Shown here: positions 57,371 to 64,000 of the stretch, in pieces
Layout: the number at the start of each line of letters is the position of its first letter
How positions within the stretch are numbered: the first letter of the stretch is position 1
NCBI GenBank assembly: GCA_026075535.2
Contig: AP026550.1
Span: forward strand, 1,240,001 to 1,304,000
Source: Tricholoma matsutake
Taxonomy: Eukaryota; Basidiomycota; Agaricomycetes; Agaricales; Tricholomataceae
Reading direction: 5' to 3'
DNA length: 64,000 nucleotides
Position numbers and translations under genes: made by a program
The notes under the pieces: model-generated
What the model saw: only the letters and a program-made list of their open reading frames with translations
Told to the model about the DNA's origin: nothing
Database searches by the model: none

Positions 57371-58203
57371 TCGCAGGGTGTGATTGTTAAATAGTTTTAT
57401 TTACTATATATTAGAATTTATTTAGCTCATAAAACCGGTTGAAACCGGTCTAAATCGGGTAACTGAACCGATGAGGACCAGTCTTCATCGGTTCAGTTAC
57501 GGTCCATATGACTTATGGTAATGGTCTAGACCGGTTAACCCTCTTAGGGGTCGAAAAACCAGACCAAACCGAACCTTAAAACACTATGGACAACAGCATG
57601 ATAGTGAGATTAGTGCCTGGTAGGTCTACCTGTTGTCTGATCGACCACCTGCTGATATGTATCCCTGTGCACAGATCCTACAATGCCTGGTCTGAATGCA
57701 TATGTTGTCAGGAGCACGAGTGGGTTCCAGAGCTTGAAGGACTACATGGTTGACTCAAATGAGGGTATACAGCCCAAGCCCAACCCAATGCAATTCTTGA
57801 AGGCTGTCAAGGGGATGGTGTCATTGCATGTCTCGCTATCTTGAGTGGTGTAGGTGTCTCTTTCTCTTGTTGATTTCTGTTGTCGAAGTGTTGACTCCAT
57901 ATTCTTTCCAGGCCATTCACGGTTAGGGTAAAGCATGGGTGTGGGTCAACCTGCAGTAAATAGGTGGCAGGTTTGACGGGTATGGGTACAGTTGCCAAAA
58001 TACCAGACCTGTGACATACCATACCCATTTTGGTGGTGTCACAGATATTAATGGTGTTTAAGTCACCAGCCGTGGAAGATGCCAGACATTGATCATCGTG
58101 AGAAACAACAATGAAATGATCATTTGTAAGTATTTTCACTTTCTTATTTCACAACTAACAGTGTTTTTTAGGTCCTACTCTGGCAACATGACACACACAA
58201 AAT

Positions 58204-58305
58204 GGGCCCAAATGACTTTTATTGTTGTTTGGGCCCCAGGTAAGTTGTTCTTTGTTCATATCTTGTTCTGCTTTATTCATCTAACTTTATTTTCATTGTT
58301 TACAG
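58204..58305 (+). repeat. GGGCCC hairpin plus intron-like segment 1 inside the hAT element
   Basis: Hairpin arms GGGCCCAAATGAC and GTTGTTTGGGCCC (58204-58236) are followed by CAG|GTAAGTT at 58240, a CTAAC branch-like site near 58281, and a TTTACAG acceptor ending at 58305. The segment is 66 nt, the usual intron size in this genome. Confidence 0.75.
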
Positions 58306-58468
58306 GTTTTAACTCCCTTACAACGATGCAACTACCATGATGATGATGACAATGGCCACCACCACCACCACTACAGCACCACAGGACCCCCAACTGCCGC
58401 CTTGAGCAACTGCTCATGGGGTGGAAATGGGGAGCAACAAGACAGGTCAACAATGCTACTGGACAAGC

Positions 58469-58560
58469 AAAAAAAGGCCCAAGAGACGTTGGCATCTCTT
58501 GGGCCACAGGTAAGTTTTCTTTTCTTTTCTTTTCCTTGTTACTAACCAAAACAATTTTAG
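58469..58560 (+). repeat. GGCCCAAGAGACG hairpin plus intron-like segment 2 inside the hAT element
   Basis: Arms GGCCCAAGAGA and TCTCTTGGGCC enclose about nine bases, then ACAG|GTAAGTTTTC at 58510, ACTAAC at 58541-58546, and ATTTTAG ending at 58560 (51 nt). The arm sequence differs from segment 1 on both sides in a compensating way. Confidence 0.75.
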
Positions 58561-60794
58561 GTAGTGATTTTACTATTGACAACAATGACAGGCACCTCCT
58601 GACCCACCCCCACCACTGCCACAAGCCCCTGCTCATGGGGTGGTTAGGTGGTGGCAAGACCATATGCCCACGGCAGCAGCACCCCCAACTACTGCCACGA
58701 GCAACTGCTCGTGGGGTGGAAACAGGGAGCAACGACAGGACAAGGACAGGGACAAGGACAAGGTGAGGACAAGGACAAGGACCACAACAAGGATGAGGAT
58801 GACGACAAGGGAGGGGGAAGAGAACAATGAGGAGGACAAGAATGATGGGGGGGGAGAATGACGAGGGGGAAGAGAATGATGAGAGGGACAAGAACAACAA
58901 GGAGGGATGAGAACAATGAGGGGGATGAGAACAACAACGACAAACCACCACCACCACCACTACCACAGCAGCACCCCCATCCACTGCCCCAAGCAACTGC
59001 TTGTGGAGTGGAAACAGGAAACAACAGGAAAGGGGATGGCCACCAGATGGTCATCATAACCCAACAATGATCACACAGATGGAATGGGGGTGTATCATGA
59101 TGCGCAGGGGCACTGCTGCAAAGATGAGGGAGAGATGAAGGGATGACCTACCCCTCACCCCCCATCTCACCTGCGAGCGAGACAGTATTTTGTCTTTTTT
59201 TAGTATTGTATAGAATTATGTATGAAATAAATTCCTCCATTGCTCTTCTTGAGTGGTGGAGGTGTCTTTTTTCAAAAATAATTAAATAAAGTCCATCTGT
59301 AAAAAGATTTGTTGTCTGTAGCCTAGGTTTGGCTTAGGTATTGTATACAAGGTGTAGTTAAGTTAGTAAAGGGGTTATATAATACAAATTTAGGGTGTTT
59401 GACAGTGTAGATTGTCTAAATACGAGGCAAAAATGTAGTTAAAACCATGGTGTATATACATGGTGTCACACTTGTGGTGTTTCATGACAGACCATGGGTT
59501 AAACCTGTCACCGTGGTTGTGGTGTTAGAATGGGTGTGGTGTTGACAGGTGCGGGTGTGGTGTGTTAAATTTTACCCACGGTGTGACCCATGCTACACCC
59601 TATTCACGGTAACAAGTCTGAATGATTTGCCAAACCACACAAGGTTGCTAAAGATAGACATGTTCTTATGTGATGATGGGAGGCAGCTGCAGACAGGAAT
59701 GAGTGACGTGCAGAAGTTATTTGAACAATCCCTCATGGTAGAAAGTGACACCGATCACGATGTGAGCATGTTTTCTGGATCTGCAGTATTAATTTGTTGA
59801 AGGACAAGTTCATCTGTTTCATCAAGAAGATCCATGGCACATGGTTGTAGTAGGCCAAAATAGTATCATGCAAACCTACAAACAGGTCTGCATCAGGCAT
59901 CGTGACAAGCTTATGCAGCTGTGAAACATCATATGGCTGAGCATGTGTATGCCACCCTGTTCACATTAACCATGGGCTGACAAGACATGCACTGGGAATA
60001 GCACCTGTATTGCCTGCTGTTTTCCAGTGAAACTGAGCAATGTCTTGCAAAATAGATGACACAACAGTCCACTCTGTATGCACTGCAACCCAGAACAGCT
60101 TTTTGGTGACACCCGGATTCACAACCTGAGTCTGCACACCCAGCAACAGTCATTGTCCAGGATGTTCCATTTTCATATGCTTGACAACCACCTTTTTGAC
60201 TGCAGCATATGCACAGTGTGGACATCCTACAGAGTCATGAATAGCAAGGCCAGAGATTGGTGCACAGGGCATGATGCTGCTTTCAATTTCTGGGTAGGAG
60301 GGTGAGATTTCACCTTGCTCAATAATATCCTTCAAGTGGTTCTTGTCCAGAGCTGTCATCGCAAGTTTGGTATGCTTGGTATCAAGATGTTCCCAGATAG
60401 ATGTCGAGGTTTGGCCCACTCCACACATCAGACAGATGAACAAGGCCACTGTGGTATTGATGGCCAAGGAATATTTTGCCAGGATGCTCATTTCCAACAG
60501 ATCTGAATGACCATTGAGCATTGTGAAAAGAGGAATGGAATTCTTTAAAGGAGGTTCAGATCAAGAGAAATCTTTGCTGTTGCCTGGAAAATCTCTTACT
60601 GCACTTGGTAGAACATCATCTACTTGTTCCAATCCACAGAATTCTTCATGCTCTTCCAGTTTAGATTCAGTGGGAAAAGAAGCATTACATAAGCAGGTAT
60701 AAGACAAGGACATGATGGTGGTTAAAGAGAAAGAGAAGCATAGGCAACAGGACACTACATATACAAGCATATATTTATTTGTATGTGTTCATAT

Positions 60795-63355
60795 TTAATC
60801 ACCTGACTCTGGCTCATTAGCAAGGGCCTGCTGATTTGGAGGAGGAGGTGAAGTTGTGTCCCTGGCTTTCTTGGAGATGTGCAGGTCTTCATCTTCATCC
60901 TCATCCTCCTCTTCATCTTCATCACCTCTCTTCCTTTTGTTCAAAGAAACTTCCTCTTCAGTATCCTCTTCATCACCCTCAGGCCTCAGTGTGGCATAGT
61001 ATTCTTTGAGGGAGCTTTCTGGTGCCAAGTTCCAGTGGATTGGACAGCCTGGATCAGAGTGAAGATTGAGCTCCTTGTTGAAGGCAAGCTCATGAGTCAG
61101 CTCTTCAGTGTGAAGAGCCCTGCAATCTTGTTGCAAGACTTCTGCTCTCTATAGCATGGCCATCAACTTAAAGAAAGTATATCAATATGAATCAACTTGC
61201 CTTGTATGCCTTGAGCAAGACATTGTACATGTCAGGATGAAGTTGATAACTTGGTTCACTGCCATGCTTTGCTCCTGCAACTGGAATGCCAAGTATGCCT
61301 GGTTTACAGAGTGCACTGACCAAATTGTCCCATGCCTTGGTCATCTGTTGATCAAGGTGTTCATAATGCACCTTCCTGATATTGCTGGCAACCAGCTTGT
61401 CATCATAGTTGATTGCCTCCACAGTTTCTGTTGGTTCTGAAAACTGGCTCCAGAATGTAAACTTGCCAAGTCCAGGAATAGCTTGAATGACATCCAGCAC
61501 TTGTTGCCTAAGTTCATAGAGATGAGGCACAGTCTTGAGCAGGGGCTTTCTGACATCAAAGTGCATCTGAGATTTCTCCAACAATGACTTGACAAAGCAT
61601 GATTGCATGGCCTGAGTGTTGTTGCCTTTGGGAGATGTGAACCAGTTGAATGTGGTCCACTTGAGGCCCCTGTACACCATGCGATAGTGGACATCCTTGA
61701 GCTTGACCACAGATTTATTGATGTTGGCATCTGGGGTTTGCTTGTGTCGCAGGTGCTGTTGAATCTTCAAAAAGCCTGGGATCTTGGCCTTTTCTTCCCT
61801 GAGAGCAGAAGCAGACCATGTGTTGAGTATCTCCAAAAAGTCATCCAAGTCTTCAGCCTGTTGCTTCTGCTCATCGGATCCTTTCTTGTTCAGAGCAGGA
61901 GACTTGTAATTGAAGGCTGCTGTGATCTCTTCAATGCAAGGCAGCAGAGAGACATTTCTTTTTTTGAAGATGAGTGAAATCAACTGTCATGATAATTAGT
62001 CCAAGAGTGTGATCAATACAACTTGCAAATACCTTGTACCACCCATCCATGGCATAATAGCCTGCAGTGTATTCATCTCCAGCAAGTTGCAGCTTGGAAA
62101 TTTCATCAACACTGCTGTATGCCCATCCCAGGTTTTCTGTATGTTGATGTTGGAAATATTGAAGGGAATAATATATGGCTTCTGTATCAGAGTGAAACTC
62201 TGCCTCCTTTTCATTGGTGGCTTTGCCTTTCCTCTGCTTCTGATGGTCCAATAGCCCAGGAACTATCCATGAAGCAAATTAAAATAATTCTTTAACCAGA
62301 TAATATAGTTGAAGAAAATTGGCTACTCACCAGTGACACTGGCTTTTCCAAACTTGTCCACAAGGACATCATGTCCATCATGTAGGTGGGACATGTCAAT
62401 GGCATCTTTCCATCCAGCAAAGGTACAAGGGGGGCACCTGTCATGACTTGATTATCCAGGAGAGCAATCAACTTGTGCACCAGATGCTCCAGAATCTTCA
62501 ACTCCTCAGAGCTGTAAGTGGTCTTTTTCAGTTCAATAGCCACCTGACCCTTGATGTCCCTGATCATAGCCTTTTGATAGTCCTCATAGCTCTGGGCCCA
62601 GAGGTCACTGCCTTGACCACAGTAAGCTAATTGGTCTTGCAGAAAAGTCTGAAAGTTTTTGGCAGAAAATGTCAACACTAGCTTGGCCACTTGTTCTGAA
62701 AACCCCAGAGTGTTTACAGCTCTAGCCTCTTTGAGCTGTCCAGAGATTCTAATGGCCATTACACCAGGAGCCATAGTGATCAGATTCTCTTCAGGTGACA
62801 GAGGGAGATCCAATGCAGAGGACATATAGACAATCTGCTCATATCCAGCTGTGAAAAAAGGTCCCAGAATCTGTTCAATCATAAATTAAACCCTTCTCAC
62901 CCTTGTAATCACATTGACTTACCCCCCAGATAGTCTTTTTGCAGTTAAGCAATTTCCTGGGCACAAAGTCTGCCTGCCTGAATATTTCAAACCTGTACAA
63001 GTCTTGGAACAAGAGAATGATATCCTTGTATTTGACAAGCAAGGTCTTGACATCCAGTTGGTTGTTTGCCCCCAGAGTGGTAGCAAACTCATATGTTGAC
63101 TTGTGGTCCTCTTCATGACAAGTAGCCAACAGACTGGTTATCACTGATTTGAAGTGATGCTGAGGTGTGTCAGGATGGGCCTTGTGTTGTTGGTGGTGCC
63201 TCTTCAATAGCTATTGATAGTTTAGCTGTATGATTGTACAAAAAATACATTGCCAAACTTACCCTCAGGCCACTGTCCATGTCCTTCTTGGCAGCTCTAA
63301 CCTTTGCAGGTGCTTGAATAGTGGTTGTGGTAACAATAGTGGTGGGTTCAGACAT
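60795..63355 (-). CDS. Uncharacterised multi-exon protein with acidic C-terminus
   Basis: I do not recognise this family. The start at 63355 (MSEPTTIVTTTTIQ) is followed by introns with good sites (GTAAGT at 63262, GTAAGT at about 62928, GTGAGT at about 62330, GTATTT at about 62028). One intron may use a GC donor (GCAAGT, about 61192). The exon frames read through: DVKTLLVKYKDIILLFQDLY, AIRISGQLKEARAVNTLGF, TYSSEELKILEHLVHKLIALL, EIYYSLQYFQHQHTENLGWAY-type, and the longest exon 61977-61195 (FNYKSPALNKKGSDEQ, YRMVYRGLKWTTFNWFTS, VPHLYELRQQVLDVIQAI). The C-terminus is a highly acidic run (about 60960-60890) with KRKRG and SKKAR basic patches, nuclear-signal-like. It lies just upstream of, and on the same strand as, the zinc-finger pseudogene. 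CpG-poor composition suggests a transposon-linked gene. Confidence 0.6.
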
Positions 63356-63359
63356 GGTT

Positions 63360-64000
63360 GTGATGGGGGGGGAAGGAAGAATTATGATGGAAGGGTGTCA
63401 AAACCCTGCCTTTATATAGGCCTCAGCAGCCATGCCACCCATTGTCCCAAATTTGAAAATCTGGAAATCTTGCTTGCTATTGTTGTAAATTTAGGCCTTC
63501 ATCAGCAATGTTGGAGTTTTCCCATGGCAATCTATAGCACACATAGCAAACATGCCAAATGACATAGTGCCCATAGTGCCCATAACGACGACAGTGCTCA
63601 ATATAGCACTACCTAGCATTTACCCCTTTTAGATTCTAGGAACCACTGCTTTTCCACTACAAAGAACTGTGGGAACTAATCTGCCTGGCCAAATTGTTTC
63701 CCACACTTCTTGCCATTGTTGCCAGCATCACCGGCTTGACATTTCTGAGAACTCATTTCAATCTTTGTGCTAAGTTGAGTAACCCTGCCCTAATGTCAAG
63801 TCACATGTATGTTGAATTTCATAGAAAATTGTCAAGCTCAGCGTTCCCATCAAGCTTAGCCTTCTGTCCATTCCCCTGTCATTGTCTCATCAGATCCTGC
63901 CACCTTCCTCTCTCCATCAGGACTACTACCACTCCACCACCACTCGCCGTGCCGAAAGTGTTGCCCATGTGGCAAACATGGTATTTCGAATGCAAGGGAG
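63360..64000. other. No gene recognised
   Basis: About 640 bp at the window end. It contains the upstream flank of the minus-strand gene starting at 63355. No ORF with recognisable domain, RNA gene or terminal repeat. Confidence 0.4.

Larger units (their letters stand above)
57924..59602. mobile_element. 1.68-kb non-autonomous hAT-type element
   Basis: The left end TAGGGTAAAGCATGGGT and right end ACCCATGCTACACCCTA are inverted repeats of 17 bp with two mismatches. TTCACGGT occurs at 57916-57923 and 59603-59610, a perfect 8-bp target duplication. Undoing the insertion restores an open frame in the zinc-finger pseudogene. There is no transposase. The interior holds two GGGCC hairpins with intron-like tracts and at least four palindromic GAGCAACTGCTC-type cores. 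Confidence 0.92.
57640..60710 (-). pseudogene. C2H2 zinc-finger protein pseudogene, split by a hAT-type element
   Basis: Starts at about 60710 (MSLSYTCLCNASFPTESKLE), with a Cys/His pair and an intron after VLPSA. The next exon (about 60490-60150) has FICLMCGVGQTSTSIWEHLDTKH, then SGLAIHDSVGCPHCAYAAVKKVVVKHMKMEHPG, a second C2H2-like finger. This resembles fungal DUF3505-type multi-finger proteins, an assignment from memory. A TGA and frame shift follow. Diverged sequence continues to 59611, is cut by the element, and resumes at 57923 in frame (NGLERIWSQHFDNRN), ending in degraded sequence to about 57640. Clearly non-functional now. Confidence 0.6.

Noticed and set aside
58277..58996. 239-codon Val/Leu/Ser/Pro-rich ORF inside the hAT-type element as a candidate transposase
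   Set aside because: No DDE or RNase H-like motifs. Composition follows GAC/ACAAGG simple repeats and hairpin cores.

Overview
The window looks like nuclear DNA of a filamentous basidiomycete, most likely an Agaricomycete. The evidence is short 45-70 bp introns, a fungal-type VPS10 sortilin, an Agaricomycete-style single-exon F-box/LRR gene, and a dense load of Ty3/Gypsy, Ngaro (tyrosine-recombinase retrotransposon), Tc1/mariner and hAT-type elements. Four ordinary host genes sit as CpG-rich islands in CpG-poor transposon DNA.

Layout. 1-1870: plus-strand Gypsy relic, fused to a nearly full-length but stop-riddled minus-strand Gypsy polyprotein (1877-6781). 7221-8340: a 1.12-kb foldback palindrome. 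8733-11132: intact kinesin-14 gene (7 exons, 694 aa). 11789-13871: intact purple acid phosphatase gene (8 exons, 562 aa). 14643-18797: a ubiquitin-protease-like ORF split by a 3.3-kb LTR element (14745-18078, 5-bp TSD) that carries a fragment resembling the cytokinesis regulator Byr4/Bfa1. 19551-24276: F-box/LRR-like pseudogene split by a 3.2-kb inverted-terminus element (20670-23840) holding two tRNA-like modules and a hairpin minisatellite. 24380-28510: non-coding repeat modules and two short MITEs. 28570-31370: 5'-truncated Gypsy. 32447-33740: Tc1/mariner relic abutting an LTR. 33737-39346: Gypsy with both LTRs and a deleted integrase core. 39430-40380: Ngaro terminal relic and a MITE.

40643-46003: intact VPS10. 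46435-46490: truncated tRNA-Ile. 46886-48520: intact F-box gene. 48650-56222: two Ngaro pieces in opposite orientation (gag-RT-RNase H on minus, recombinase plus split direct repeats on plus) around a Gypsy fragment. 56480-57370: hairpin modules. 57640-60710: zinc-finger pseudogene split by a 1.68-kb hAT-type element (57924-59602, 8-bp TSD). 60795-63355: uncharacterised multi-exon gene. 63360-64000: nothing recognised.

The most unusual signals are (1) the LTR element carrying host-gene-like sequence, and (2) a family of ORF-less modules found in at least five places on both strands. The modules pair covarying hairpins with spliceable-looking intron segments and reside in or next to DNA transposons. 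Three nested insertions can be undone on paper: removing the element and one target duplication restores a continuous reading frame. Most stops in the transposon frames are TGA at positions where CGA is expected, which points to CpG methylation decay.
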